From Cymodocea nodosa (Eukaryota; Streptophyta; Magnoliopsida; Alismatales; Cymodoceaceae), in assembly GCA_036874045.1 (NCBI GenBank), contig CM072344.1, forward strand, positions 14,170,501 to 14,234,500: a stretch of DNA of 64,000 bases. Direction: 5' to 3'. The position numbers and the translations under genes were made by a program. Of the stretch, positions 40,301 through 55,300 are shown one piece after another. The notes under the pieces are model-generated. The model was given only the letters and a program-made list of their open reading frames with translations. It was not told the origin of the DNA and searched no databases. Position 1 is the first letter of the stretch. Each line of letters opens with the position of its first letter.

Positions 40301-43300
40301 GCATCACATGGACCATGAGATAGGGTTTCATAAGGGTGAGTGGTCGATGGCAATGGTTTCACCATTTTGTGAGTGTTTCATGAGCAATCAAGTAAGTCAT
40401 GGGTGCATACTCCCCACTACAATCTATGGAGGGCAACAATCGGAAAAGTCACAAGTGTAGATTGTAGAGGGCAATGGTCAAGGGAGTCATAGGTGCAAAC
40501 TACAAAGGGCTATGAGGGCAATGGTCGGTTGAGTCTCAATGGCAGCTAACAAGCAAGCATCCCCATTGGCCACTTGTCCTCTCTCATGCTTTTATGCCAC
40601 TTGCCCCACCTAAACTCTCAGCCCCCTTCCCCCCGCTCTGTTCATTCATAGACCTCACATGCCAATTGCCACCTAACTCACCCGTACTTCTCATCAGTTG
40701 TTGCCCAGCCCACCCATGCCAACACGATCAAATCATGCTGATCAACAACATAGGCCTGTACGGGTCATGCTTGGGCCACTCCAAGTGGTGCCCAACATGG
40801 CATGGCCTGATTGAACACAAACAGTGCTTGGGTTGGAGGAGATTTTCCCCATAATTGACGCTAAGCCTCTCTTGAGAGCGCTAGCTTATTCTTGTACAAG
40901 GTGCTAGGGTCCATGTTAAGACCAGATTTGGCCAAACAGTCCACTAATAAATTGCCTTCCCTATATATGTTGGATATTGTGTATCTGTCTAATAAAAGGA
41001 AGGAGGTTGTACCTGACGTACCTGCAAACTTTCATTAGAGGTAAAAACCCTATATAAAATAAGAGAATCCACCTCTACCTCAACATTACTTAGGTGAATA
41101 CCATGTTGTGTACATAATTGCAGGCATCTGTGTTCTTCCCTGCATCATCTCAGAGAATGCCACCACCTGCCGAAGAGCCATGCTAAGTGCAAGTGCCATC
41201 TGTGTTCAGCTTGAAGAGATCTAAACCAGGTTTCATCTACTTAAGCCATAAAGACCTTAGGGCTGCTTCCATCAATCTATCTTGTAATTTATGCACAGCA
41301 ATGAACTCCTGGACGCTTGCATTCACATTCCTCTGAATATCAGCAAACCAGGCTGCTTTGTTGTCAAATAAAATGGAGTACCGTGTCTTTCACATGTGCC
41401 ATAAAAGCATAGCCACAGCAAATTTGGTAACAATGCTAATGGGGTTGGTTTTCCTGCTCCAAAAGACCTGCTAGACAAATCTTCTCCAATTTTTTCCTGT
41501 CCGCCAAAAAATGTGCCCAGAATGTGGGCACACCAATGCCAAGAAAGCATGGCCCATTCCCCTCCAAACCAGAAATGCTCAATGGTGTCTGTTTGTTTCC
41601 TGAATATGTTAGCTGAAGCTAATTGAACTCCACATTTATGCAAATCATCATCCGTAGTAAGAGCATTAAGGATAAGGCACCACAAAAAGTTGGATACCTT
41701 GGTAGGAATATATTTGTTCCATAGTCTAGCAAGTAGGAGATTGCTACCAGCTTTCCTACAGATCAGGTCCCAAGCTCCCTTCACTGTCAAACCAGACGTA
41801 GGCCATTCAAACCTGTCCTCAGAATCTGAAATACATTCCAATTCTTTGAAGATATCATCAGTGATGCATCCTGGAAGGTCAAACTGGTGAATAAGGTTCC
41901 TATTTTTATTGATATCAGTCACCTGAAGGGACGCATATTGCTCTGAAACATGTGCCATATCAGCAATTCTGCCACAATTCAACCATCAAGGCTTCCAGAA
42001 ATTTATCTTGCCTTTACCTCCTGTCCATCTGGTATATCTAGTAATTTTCTTGCAAGCCTCTTGAAGTTACTTACCACGAGGAGTCATGAAAGAATGTGAA
42101 TGCTCATTAGCATGAATGGTATTAATAACGTTTGGGCATATGTTATTTTGATTGATTAATCCCCAGGCCATCTTCATACAAAGAGCTATTATCATCTAAT
42201 TCAAATCTCTTAGGGTTTTGTTACTCATTATCTATACATTGTACTCTCTTTTTACTGATGGCATTGATTCTCTCCCTAATCTTTCTTCTCAACATGGTAT
42301 TAGAGCCTAGGTTGAAATCCTCACTACTAACCAACTATCACCCCCTTTTCCTCCCCTCTCCATAACCACTGGCAAACCTCCTACCCTTCCAGCCATCTCC
42401 TCCAGCCCTCTACCCAGACAAGTCATTGCTTAGGGTAGGAAAACACTTGCTTGTTGCCAGACCCCCTTCTACAGTTCATTCAAGACTGTCTGCTCTTCTA
42501 TTCACCGCCAGTTGCATCCAGTGGTCCTTACCCTCCTGCAGTCAACCTGCCTAATCACTTTTTTCTTGAGCAGTGATGTACAAAGCGTCTACTCAAAACT
42601 GCTGCTGTTGAGGGTGGACCTTCCTAATCTAGCTGCATTTCTACCTGCAAAGTCATTTCCCTACCTTCATGATTTGCTAGACTGCTGCTTTTCACATTGG
42701 ACAGACCTGGTCTGTGATTGATGATGGCTGCAATAGAGTCCATTGTGTATAGCATCAAGTCACTATGTCCTAATCCACTTCAGCTTTCCATAATTTTGTA
42801 ATACGATTTATTAACTTAATACCACATTAATTATTACAATTCTATATGTCCCTTTTATTCTTAATATAGATATTAAAGAGTTTTTCCTCCATTCATTTGG
42901 TAACTTCTTTTTCTTTAAATTTATATTAAAAAATTTAGTTAATCACCTATGCACATCCACACTTCAACAAGAATACCATTTGGTCCAATAGTTTTCTCAT
43001 AATTTATTTTTTTAATAGCTTCTTTTACATTCAAACTGATAATTCTTCTATAAGAACTATAATTTATATCTTTTGTATTGCTTTCTAAATTTTACATATA
43101 AGAGTTTCCTTCTCCAATGAAATCTTAGTTTAAAACTTTCATAGAATAAAGCCTAACGTCAAAAGAACATCAACTGTCTTTGTTGGCAACAGTTTTATAA
43201 AATAAGAGAAGATCAAGTATGAATTATAAAACATTAAATTCCTGTTTAAATGCTTATGGAAAAGTTAATACATTACCATCTATCTTTTATTTCATTTTCT

Positions 43301-46300
43301 TTTACTAAAACTCTACCATCTTCAACTTTAATGCACTTGACTCAAATCTCTAAATTTTCTTTCTCTAGCTTTAGTTAATTTATATATTCTATTTTTCCTT
43401 TGTTTCATGTTCAAACTCTCATAATACCTTGTAAGTCTGGTTTTTAACTTTACTATTAGCTTTCTTAGCATTTCATTTGGCTAGCTTATATTTATTTAAA
43501 TTTTCCTCATTTTTACATTTATGAAAGGTTCTATGGTATTCTTTCTTTTTCTTTTATTATTTTTTGTACATATTTATTTCACCGCCAACTTTCTTTATTT
43601 ACCTATAAGACTTTCCTAAGGTTACCTTAGTAATCTTTTTAACTTAATTAGTCATTGCATTCCAAAGTTTATTTACTTTACTTCTCCATCTAATTTCCAT
43701 CTTCCTTTTAACAAGTTATCTTTAAATATTACTTTTTGCCCATTTAGATTCTACAATCTACTTCCTAGGTTCTTATGTACTTTAGTCCTTTTCTTATGAA
43801 TTGTAATAGTAACATTTAACACTAGCAACTTGTGTTTAAATTTTCTCTTAGAATAACTTTACAATCCTTCCACATTCTTTTATCTATTTTTTTAGTGAAT
43901 AAAAAGTCTATTTGATTAATATTTGATTCACTTTTAAATGTAATTAAATGTTCATCTCTTTTCTTTTCTTTTTTATTACCAAAACCAAATTCTTTATGGT
44001 TTATTTTATATCATCTATTTTTTTAGATTCCTTCTAATAAAGAGCTTTTTACCAGTAGATAAACTATGAACTAAACTACCCAAATCTTTTGAAAGTATTT
44101 ATTTAGTAGCTTCTCTTAAATTTACTTATGTAACATATACATCAATCATATTATCTCAATTATTGTCACAAGCTTAATCATTATAATTCTATTTTTTATC
44201 TTTATTACCTCAACAACTTGGTCTTTTAAATTTTTATCAAGTATTATTTCAACGTCATTCTTATGTTTATCTTTTCTTGTATGATACAACATAAAACCAC
44301 TATCCTCAAATAACCTAAATTTTTCTCCCACCCATTTACTTTCCTGCAAACATGATATATTAATCTTCCTTGTTATCATTATACCCACTAATGTTATAAA
44401 GAATGTTAAGACATATTAAGGGAGTTTGTGTAGGAGGGAAAGTAAAAGAAAGTGAAAGAAAGTAAAGTTGAATTTCTAGCATTTGTGTGGGAGGGAAGTG
44501 AAGAAAAGTCATTTCTAACTTTCATAGGTGTAAGTACCTTAATTTTCACCACTCTCTCCCTCCCCCTTCAGAAAGTTTGGAATTCCCCTTGTGCACCTAT
44601 TGCCTTCGTGAGCATTCGCCCTCATTGTAGCATGCCCATTCACTCTTACCCTTATGTGGCTATTCACCCTTGTCGAGAGTGTACCCATTCACCCTCACCC
44701 TTATATCCAACCTACATTTTTTCAATTACCATTCATTGACTCCCTTGTGGTTCTTTCCCTTTTTAAACACCCACCACAATATTTCCTTCACTCCAACAAC
44801 TCGTATAACACCCACATTGGGCACCACATTGAGTCAACTTGTGCCAAACTTTAGACACAATCATAACCCTTGTTTATGTGGAACTCCAAGCCACTACCTT
44901 CACACTCGATCTTGTGCACCAGGCTTAGAAGCTACCTCTGAAATTTGACTAGTTTTGAGTTTCAACATGTTGGGTTTCTTTTTATACCATGCTTGATCTT
45001 GGTATTTCAATTTGAGTATCATTCAATATGCCAATCATAAGTTTGGTGTTTTGTTAGAATAATAAATTTCTTTACAAATACTTTTTTTTTTGACTTTTCA
45101 TTACTTTCTATTACTTTCCATTAGATTTTAAATACATTGGAAAGCTACTATGGAATGTAGACATTCAAAACTCAAGATGCTTTTGTTGTCATTTGTAAAT
45201 AGTGTTCACTACTAAGGACAAAGCTGATGGCTCTATGAAATGATACAAAGTTTGTCTTGTAGTTAATGTTTTATACAAACTTATGGTATGAACTATGTTA
45301 AGACCTTTTCCTTGATTGTCTGTCTCAATTCTATTCATGCTATTCTATTGATTATAATGAATAAATCTTGGTCTCTTTCCCAATTTGATATTTGCAATGT
45401 CTTTTTAGATGATCTTAAGAAGTTTTCATAGAACAAACATCTTATACCAACTTCATCAACTAAACTTGCTGCATCACTTGCCATCAATCCTCCACCCTCT
45501 ATGTCTAATGATGATTTACCCATCATCTTATGGAAAGGTATCCATAGCTACATTAGCCATCATATCTCTCAATTTGTTTCATATAATCACCCTTCTCTCT
45601 CTTGTAAACTTTTTTTCTTAGTTATATCTTTTAAGTCTAACCCAAGACCTATCAAGAGGCATTACTCCTGTAATAGGAAAGTAGTTACGTATGAAGAAGT
45701 AGATCTATTCCATTCATATGGCACATGGAACTCGATATCTTGTCCTGTTGACACATTGTCTCCTACAAATGAGTTTTCACTATCAATTACAAGTCTAACA
45801 ATTCGATTAACTAATACAAGGCTCACCTTATTGCTCAAAGTTTTACCCAGACTTATAGTATTAATTATGTTGAAACATCCTCTCTCGTTACTCAATTTAA
45901 CTCTATTCATGTAATTCTTTCTATGTCAAAAACATTTTTATCTATGAAAATCTGTCTAAAAAAGTTTATATGGAGCAACCACCTAAATATATTGCTCAAA
46001 AGGATAATAGAGTCTACAAGCTAAAGAAGTCAATCTACAGGCTGAAACAAAGTCTGCAGGCATGGTTTGAGAAGTTCAATCAAATGATACTTGCAAGAGG
46101 TTTCTGATGTTGTGTCATGGGTCATTCAATCTTCATAAAGAAGACAACTATTGGTTGTGTCATCCTAATCATTTATGTGGATGACATTCTACTTACAAGT
46201 AGTGATGCTATTGCAATTGTTGAGACAAAAGTGTGTATTCAAACACACTTTGTTACAAAAAATATGGGTAGGTTAGGATATTTTCTAGGCATTGTGTTTG

Positions 46301-49300
46301 TCTATTCAAGAAGAATATTTTAGACATTAAGTTTATCTATTCGAGAGGTAAGATGGTGTTGACTCAACATAAGTATACCATGGATTTATTAGTAGAAGTA
46401 GGTTTTCTTCGCTACAAATCTGATAATACTTCTATTGAGTAGAGTCCTTTATTTTAAGATAAATCATCTAAAAAGTTGGGCAACCTAGAGTAATACAAAA
46501 GACTAGTTAGAAAATTGATCTATCTCACAGTAACTAAACCTAATATAACTTATATTATTGGTTTGTTAAGTTAATTTATGCATAAACTAAGAGAAATACA
46601 TTAAGTAGGTACACAATTTGTACTTGCCTATCTTAAAGATACATCAAGAAAAGGCCTAGTATACAAGGCACATGGACATTTAAAGTTTGAAGCTTTTTCT
46701 AGTTTAGGATATGAGGGTGAGAAAAGAGACAGAAAATCCACCTGAAGTTATTGCACCTATGTTGGAGGGAATTTGATTACTTGGCATGGCAAAAAGTTAT
46801 TTCCCATATAGTGTTAAGGCGGAATACAAATCTATTTGTGGATACAGCATGTGAGATAATATAGCTTAGATCTCTTCTAAGTGAACTTTTGGTCAAAGTT
46901 CAAGAACTAATGCTTATGCATTGTAACATTAGACAGCAATATATATTACATGAAATAAAATCTTTCATAAACATACTAAACATATTGAAATTGATTGTCA
47001 TTATGTTTGTGATTTGATGATAAAAGAGATAATCTTAACTTCATATACACCTTTCACTAAGGAATTTGCTGATATTCTCATTAAGAGGTTAAGTCATAGT
47101 GTTTTTGATATTCTTTGTAACAAGTTGAGAATGATTAATATATAGTTTTCAACTTGAGAGGGAGTGTTGAGTTACATGTGTTATGTGAGGTGGCTAATTG
47201 GATATCCATTATAAAATTATTTATTCCATCCTATATATATATGTGTGTAATCCCTCATTAGAATGAATAGAATATTCTTTTCTCTTCCTAATCACATATA
47301 CCTTAAGAAAAGATTAATAGAGGGGATTCTTTTGCTGAAACATGCTGCCCATGTTGCTGGACTCAATAGAGCCACCAAGCTGCCAGTTCTCACTAGAGGA
47401 TGCTGGATGAGAGCAGCCACAAGCACGTCTCTTGCTTCAAACAAACAAACCATATAAACAGTAGCGCTATTTTCTTCAAGCTTAGAAACAGTGGATCTGT
47501 TACCAGATGCAACAAGGATACAGATAAAAGTTCAACTTTGCATGAATCACACAAACTTCTGTTTATGCCATCACCTAGGCACTCTCATAAATAACCTTGA
47601 AGGGAATCACATTAAATCTTGGCTAATATCTTTATTTATATTGTAGGTGTGTTTGCTTTCCTTGACATATTCCCAATGATCCTACCTTAAATGTCCATTC
47701 TATCTTTCAGCTGAGCATCTTTATCTTGATCTTGTATGGTATGTGAATTGCCCTCTGTTTTCCCTATAGGGTGCCAGAAGAGTATCCATGAACAGTTGAC
47801 CTGGGGAGCAAAATCACAACTGAAAGTCGAAGTGCTACATGGACTGAAGGAATTAGGAAGTGTATTATATTGGATCGGTCTTCTTGACATTGTACTGGTA
47901 GGAAATAATCCTCGTCTCTCATACAAAAATTAAATTTCAGCATGCAGTTCTGTTTATAATTTCAGGAAACACAGAATGACATAAGTATAATTTTATGGAG
48001 ATTAGTTAGGGAGAATTAATTTGTGTTGTCCTCACATCCTAGTATTATTTTACTTGGTTTACTCAATTTTCATTTTCTGCAAAAGAAATTTCTGCTATTT
48101 TAAGGAAAATTTAAATGGGATTTTCAAATCCCAGCACAAAACGCTAGATTGAACCCCAAATTGAGGCATCATTGCCTAACTAAATGCTTCCTATCTATCC
48201 TTGTGTCAGCCATTCTATGTGATTTGTATGTGACCAAAGAAATAACGTGGAGGCAACCACCTAGTGGGTTTTCTTTGTTCCTTATAATGAAATACATCAA
48301 ATACTCATTTTGTCTCCTTAATGTCTATAAAATCACTATTCACACATAACAAGAAGGATGTAGCCACCATCTTTTTGAGTGATTGATGATACATCTTGAG
48401 AACCTTTATGACCGATGGAAACACAGAAAATGATGAATATTAATTGATTTCATAAGTAAACATAAGGTCTCTATATATAAAGACTACATAAAGAAGATAA
48501 AGACACCATAAACAATGTGAAACTAAACTTAATTACAACACAAAACCCTAATACATTTTTTACTCTCATACTCTCTCAAGCTAAAACATCTAACTTATAA
48601 TAGACTTGATAACTCAATAGCAATTCAACAAACATAATAAGAAATAATACATACGTAAAGGAATATAAAAATCAATTGTTGTAATAGAAGTAGCAATAGT
48701 AATCTAGGAGCATTATCTCAGACAAAGGATAATCATCAAATACATTCCGAGGTACAAACCAATGGCTATAGCAATAGGCAGTAGAACAAATAAGCTCGTG
48801 GTCTATCCTCAGAAAATGGTTATATGTGAACTACCCACAATTTTTTTCTTTGATTTTTCACTTCCACCTTTTTTTCTAATTTTTTACAAAATATTTATTT
48901 TTTTCTTTTTTCTCTCCCCTTTTCTTTTTTTTTTCCTTTTTCCTCTTTTTTTTTTCCTTCCTTTATTTGTTTTCTCTCTCTTTCTCAAATCTTCTTCTTT
49001 CCTTTTTTTTCTTTTCTTTTTTCCTCCTCTTTTCCACTTTCTTCTTCATCCATCCATGTCCTCCTTTGAAACCCTAATGGGTGCAAGCAATGAGGAAGAT
49101 GGTATAACAAACAACTATGAAAAAAAACTTGTGCAAGCGCAACAAGAAGAGGGGTGGAGTGACAACAAACTCAACATGGGTGCCATGGAACTTCTATAGT
49201 GTAACCTTAAACATGGGCTACAGAGAATGACGACCCTAACATGGGTCACAAGAATCATTGGGCACGTCAATGGTGACATCATGCATAGTTGCATGGAGAA

Positions 49301-52300
49301 CAACATGTGCAGATTGCTTGTGGAGGAAACAATGCATAGACAACATGTGGAGACAATGCACAAAGGAGAAGACATGCACAGACGATGTTCACAGACATCA
49401 TTCAGAAGAGTCTCTCCATGTGTAGAGACTACACATAGAGGAGAAGACATGGTGGGAATACGTGGTGGGTGACTGAAGTGCGTGCAAGCAACAACAAAGA
49501 AGACGGGATGTGCACAAAGGGGGGAAAACTTGGTGGCTTCAACAAGGACAAAGGGAGGAGGTGATGGTTAGGGCAAAGATTCAAATATTAATATCACTTC
49601 GAAGATTAGTCTTTCAAAATAGGGAAACATATTGAGGATTGTATTAATGAAAACACAATAATTTTATGGAAACAATCAAAAACTTCAAATTTCAACTTAA
49701 AACTTAAGGATAAGATAAAATAAGCCAAGTGTATAAAAATACCTAGATAAATTTTCTAGAAAATTATCATGCATAAAATATCAATTAGGTAGATATATAG
49801 TAGTTACATGCATGAGAAAAGTCTTAAATCATATACAAATAATTGAAAAAAAAAACTCATAATGACAAATGATCAAAAATTTAGGTTACATTTCAATAAA
49901 ATCTAAGTTACAGTTCAATATTTATTAGTCATATTTAAATAGAATTTAGGTTACAATTCATGCATGAGCCAAGAAAAATTCATTGGCAAGGAGCTCTCCA
50001 TATTTTTATTTATGTCAAGAATACATTGAGAAAAGGTATTGTTTACAGAAAACACAACTACTTGAGAATTGAGGAATGCTTCAATTCTATTTATGCAGAT
50101 GACAAAGGTGGTAGAAAGTGGACTCTTTGATTCTACACACGTGTTGGTGGGAATCTTGTTACTTGACAAAGTAAAATGCAAAATGTTGTTTCTAAATTTA
50201 GTATTGAAGTAGAATACAAATCCATGGCCCAAGCTACTTGCAAGATGATGTGGCTCAGGTCACTTCTACAAGAGCTTAATTTTGTAATTCAGACTCCTGT
50301 ACCCATACATTATGATAATTTGGCTACCATCTTCATAACCAATAATCCTACATTTTATGAGTACATCAAGCATATTAAGGTTGATCTCTACTTTATTCGT
50401 GACATGATGAAAGATTTGATTACTACTTGTACTTAAGCTTTAAAGCAAGTTGTAAATATCTTCACTCAAGATTTGGATACCAAGTTGTAAATGTTTGAGA
50501 TATTATGTAATAATTTAGGCATGATAGATATATGCGTTCCAACTTGAGGTAAAGTATGAGAGAATCATATAGCTAATCAAATAAATAGATAAATGAATAT
50601 CCAATTACATTAAAGGTCTATTACTCATCGTGTAAGGTCCTAGACCTTACTGATCTATACCAACCTCAAACCCAACAACCAATCAGGCTCCTTAAAATAA
50701 TTTCTTCTCCAAGCACACTAGATGCTATTCTACTAATAGGATATCAAGTAGGTAGAACAGCTTCAAATCATATGAATTTTGAAATTCCAGGTTTAACATC
50801 AAATAATCTGACCTTCCCAGCCTCATCTATCATTTTGACTCCCTTTCCTTTAGAGATGGCTCCCACAACAAAAGCAATAAACAAGACTATAGCTAGATCT
50901 TGAACAACACATCTAAATGCTTTGAGAGGAAAATTAAATAATTCAATGTCTTCAATGGAACCTCCTTGAAATAATTTCTCCTCCAAAGTGCAGTGGCAGA
51001 AGTTCTGCTCGTATAAAAAGGGTGCAATATCAACCACCTTGCTTGTTGGGGAGGATGCAACATTGGAAACTTGACGGTAGGGAGGATGTGGAGGAAGATA
51101 TACTAGGCAGGAGACCATGTTGTGACAAAGGCATTGTCCATTCCAACAGACTACAGTCGTAGTTTTACTTTTTAGGAAAGCGGGGAGGGTGGGCTTGAGA
51201 TAAAGAATGTGGGGTTGGGTCGGAAAGTTATGGGGGTTTATTTTTCGTTTTATATTGATTTTCATATTTAAAAAATTTATTATGACATCTGTAATCACTG
51301 GGTTTACAATATTGTGATTTTGTGTACCCACACACCTCATATCTGTTGTGGTCAAATAGCAAATATCTCATAAATACGAGCTAGTTGTTCCCTTATTTGC
51401 AGGATGGGACCCTGTGAGGCCCCCCAGGGTGTGGAACACACCTCCATATAGAGAGGTATTGATTGAGTCACATGACTTCATGCCTTTTCTAAGTGAACCT
51501 TTTGGTGTTTCATAATTCATAAGCTGCTGAAAAATAAGTCCAGCATTTCATCAGAAAGAGAACACTAAAATTACTGAACTTTTTCAGTAAATTGCGAATC
51601 TTAAGAGGAAATTTCAAAATCATATTCATAACTGCTGAAATTTATTTCCCAAAATATATTATATGCTCAAATACTTTATTAAATTATTTCCTCAGTGATA
51701 TATCTGTTTCAGTTGACGATATCTACCATCTAATTTTCAGCATCAAACTTTACCATACATCATTGTTATTCAAAATTGATCATACCAAAAAATAGTGTTG
51801 TTTATATGAAAAAAAATTCATGTCTAAATATTTTGGTTCACAATATGTAACTCATACAATATGAATACATCTGTTAAAAGTTTTGAGCTAACAAGAACAG
51901 CTCTTTTCATGTGCAACAGAAAGAAAGTGAGACAGAGCAGTTCATGCAGACCGCCCCATGGCTGGGATTCATAACTGGAAATGATGGTCAAGTAAAACAG
52001 TTCACTTCTGGGGATAGCCCTCTTGTAAATTTATTCAAGTCTGCAACTACCGCAATTACATCAAATGGCAGTTGCTCTGTTCCAGAATGCTTTCTTACAA
52101 TGTCAAAGCAAGCAGAAGCTGCTGGTAAGTAAATGTCAATAATTACCCGTCAATTATTGATCAGCAATGGGTTGAGAACAGGCATCTTTTCCTTTTTTGG
52201 CAATCTAAATAGTTATTTTTCTAGTGAAAATTCAAAAAATGGATAATAAGAGACCAAAGAGTCTTGTCAAGAAAACTGATGTTTGGGTATTGCCTGCTGA

Positions 52301-55300
52301 GTTGACATCTTAATATTGATGTAGTTTTGTAATAGATAATTGTTTTATTGTTTGATAATTTTGTTATTTTTCTTAAATATTTTGATACAACATGGAAAGC
52401 ATGGAGGCACGACCAGGACTCAATCGAGTACAATTTTAAGATGGATGTTAGTATAACAGTACATTATAACTTTCTCATTTTTTTAGGTATGTTATATCAT
52501 GTCATATATGACTTATCATATTTTATGTCATTTGAATACAGTATTATAAATCTTTAGTTTTTATATATATATATATTATTGATTTACTTACTGAAATTTC
52601 TTTAGGTGTTTATATTTAAATATTTTATTTATTTATTTATATACTATCGTGTCCAGGTTGAGTCATATCTTAAACTTTAGGAAATTGTTGAATCCCTAAA
52701 TTATATTGGTGCTTCCTAGATCGGACTCGTTGATATATTCTAGTAACTTTATTGTGGCATCTAAAATTTTCTTTCTTAATCGTAAATTAACTTGCTACTC
52801 GTTATCAGAAAAAATTAACCACTCCTACAGCATGATGCAGGGTGGTAAGATACATGTTACCAATGAAGCATCCTCAAAAAGATATTAGTCCACTATTAAT
52901 GAGTTGCAGATGACATAGGACTTCACCCTTGGCAATACCTTGTCTCACCACAATCTCAATCCTAAGGATATAATGTGCTTCTCCTGATCATGCTCTATTA
53001 TTATCTCTTTGATGTTGACGTCACTACCACTAGCAGATATATGAGCGTATATTGCTAAAATAAGCCATCTATACTTGTCTTTGTAAAAGGAGGATGCTTT
53101 GCATAGCTCCATTGAAACCTAATCAAATGAATGATTTTGTTGAATGTCAAATCAAGCTCTTGAGATTTGCTTGGGGTCATAAATAGGAAAACTATGACTC
53201 TCCTCAAGAAACATACCTAAAATGTATCTCAATGTAAATTGTCTCATGTACGCCATCATTTAAAAGATATTCTTAGCATTAAGTTTTCATCTGTGGTTGA
53301 TGATGTGTTGTTCTACTTCTTTGGTGAAGAGCTGGGAGGACTGCGATCATCTATTTTTTCATGTAAAATCATCAAGAATCTCTAGAATCCTATTCTGCTT
53401 AAAGTTTTCATATGGAAATCAGATGATTACTCCAAGGCAAGTGCAGGAAAGAAAAACTTGCATCTGCTAATATATGCTATATCTTGGGCACTATGGTTAT
53501 GCAGGAATGATGTGGTTTTCAATTGAAAGTATTTGTTGGATACAGTAGTGATGCAGGCTTCTAACTGCTGGAAGTCTCGAGTTTCTATCCCTGTGAAAGT
53601 GTGATCTGTTTTGTAATTCTGGGTGCTCCTTTTGAATTTTTTATTTTCATTTCTTTTTCATTGTCTGATCTTCTCAGTCAGGCCTTCTAAGCCCAAGATG
53701 CTTTGTTATTAATAAGATTTCAGCTTATTCCTATTTCAAAAGAAAATCAATTTTCATGAGAGGAAAAATATTGCTAAAATCAATAAAGAACATGACTCGA
53801 GCATTCTTAATATCACATTTCATAGAGCTAATGTTTGTCAGTCAAGATGTTTTTTTTTGAAGAACCCCAGTCTATTTAGGTGGTAGGGACCCACTTGATT
53901 GAGAGTACAAAAGGACAGAAATGGCTAGGGGAGAATTGCAGCAAATGAAGGAAGATGGTAGGCATAAAACTAGCTCGGTTTTAGTTGGGGCAGGCCTAGC
54001 ACATCTAGCCTAAATAATTGCCAGGATGTAGCTGGGAGGTCAGCTGCACTTCTGAAGAGTTTTCTCTAGTGTTGCTAAGGGCTTCCTTTGCAAGTGTCTG
54101 CAAGCCTGTTGGCCTCTCTAGGAACATGGCAAACAGAGAGAACTTGTCTAATGAGATTGTTAATAGTGAGTAATATCATCAGAGCTTGTCCCAAGATGCA
54201 ATGGTTCTATTGGTGGCTTTGGGTAAGGGGAAGCAAATCAATTTCAATTTCGAGAAGGCCTACATTGAGACCTAGCTCTCAGAATTAGAGTAGACTGTTA
54301 AACATGGCCTTAAGTTCAGCCATAAAACATCAGTTTGATCATAAGGCTCTAGGTAAGCTACAATTAGATCCCCCTCTTAAGTTTCTGATAGCTCCACCGT
54401 TGGATGCTTCACCATTTAAGTTGACTGCCCTATCTGAATTAAGTTTGAATATTTGCAGATCTGGCTTAAGCCACAATCTTTTGAGGTGCAGGTCTGTTTG
54501 TCTCTAGATTTCTAAATCCAAGCCATTTTACCTCAGCTTTTCATTGATTTGGCATCTCGGATGAGTGAAAGCTCTAGCGAAGTTCTCCAATGCTACGGTT
54601 GTTCTAGCCTTGTTGTTTATAAAGGAGCCTTTGTGATTCTCATATATGGACTTGCAACGTTCTTTCCAACACTCCCACAAGATATTGGTGATGAAGAATT
54701 TAAGGGCATTTCCATAAAGGCACTTGCTTTTCTGAAAGAGAGTGGTGAACAAATAGCTTCCACTCTTGTTGATTGAATAAACTTATGCCTAGCTTTTTGT
54801 CGATCAAGAATCTAGATAAAGTTGCCCATTTGCTATGGAAACATAGATGTTGCTTGAAGTCCATTTGAGGGAGAATCCTACAACATTTGCATTGGGACAC
54901 CAAGTGGAATCCTTTTTTCTAGGCATTGATTTCCGTTGGTAAGATACCCTGAAAAAACCACCAAAGAAAGAAAGAAATGCATGTAGGCAGGAATTTGCTC
55001 CATATGCCATAATTCCACCTGGTTGTTTGCCTTCTTTTCCTGATGGATTCCTAGGCTAATCTAATCAAGAGGTTGCCACCTAGGGAACCATCCCAACTGA
55101 ATTCATCGTCTTTGTTCAAAAGGCAGCTGAAGCTAATATGGATCTCTTGAAGCAAGTTGTCAAGAAGATTGAGGCAATCAAGAAAAGTGGGATCTCCTGC
55201 AGCCTCAGCAACTGTTAGATGCTTTAGACCAACCATTGGTACTGTGTAGTCAGAGGTTGGTCCTACAAGAAGCCATTTATCCTGTCAAGAGCTGATGTCA

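Noticed and set aside
42512-42721. 69-codon plus-strand frame after the Copia PBS
   Set aside because: Leader sequence; no gag similarity.
45335-45526. Minus-strand frame over the Copia RT region
   Set aside because: The plus-strand reading matches Copia linker and RT, so this is a shadow.
48762-49199. 145-codon Phe/Leu-rich frame that could be a membrane protein
   Set aside because: It is a translation of the pyrimidine tract; no start context, no family similarity, and surrounded by retroelement debris.
51403-51515. Cassette exon of PIR between exons 9 and 10
   Set aside because: Phase 0 entry gives a stop after four codons, and exons 9 and 10 already join as the conserved family sequence.
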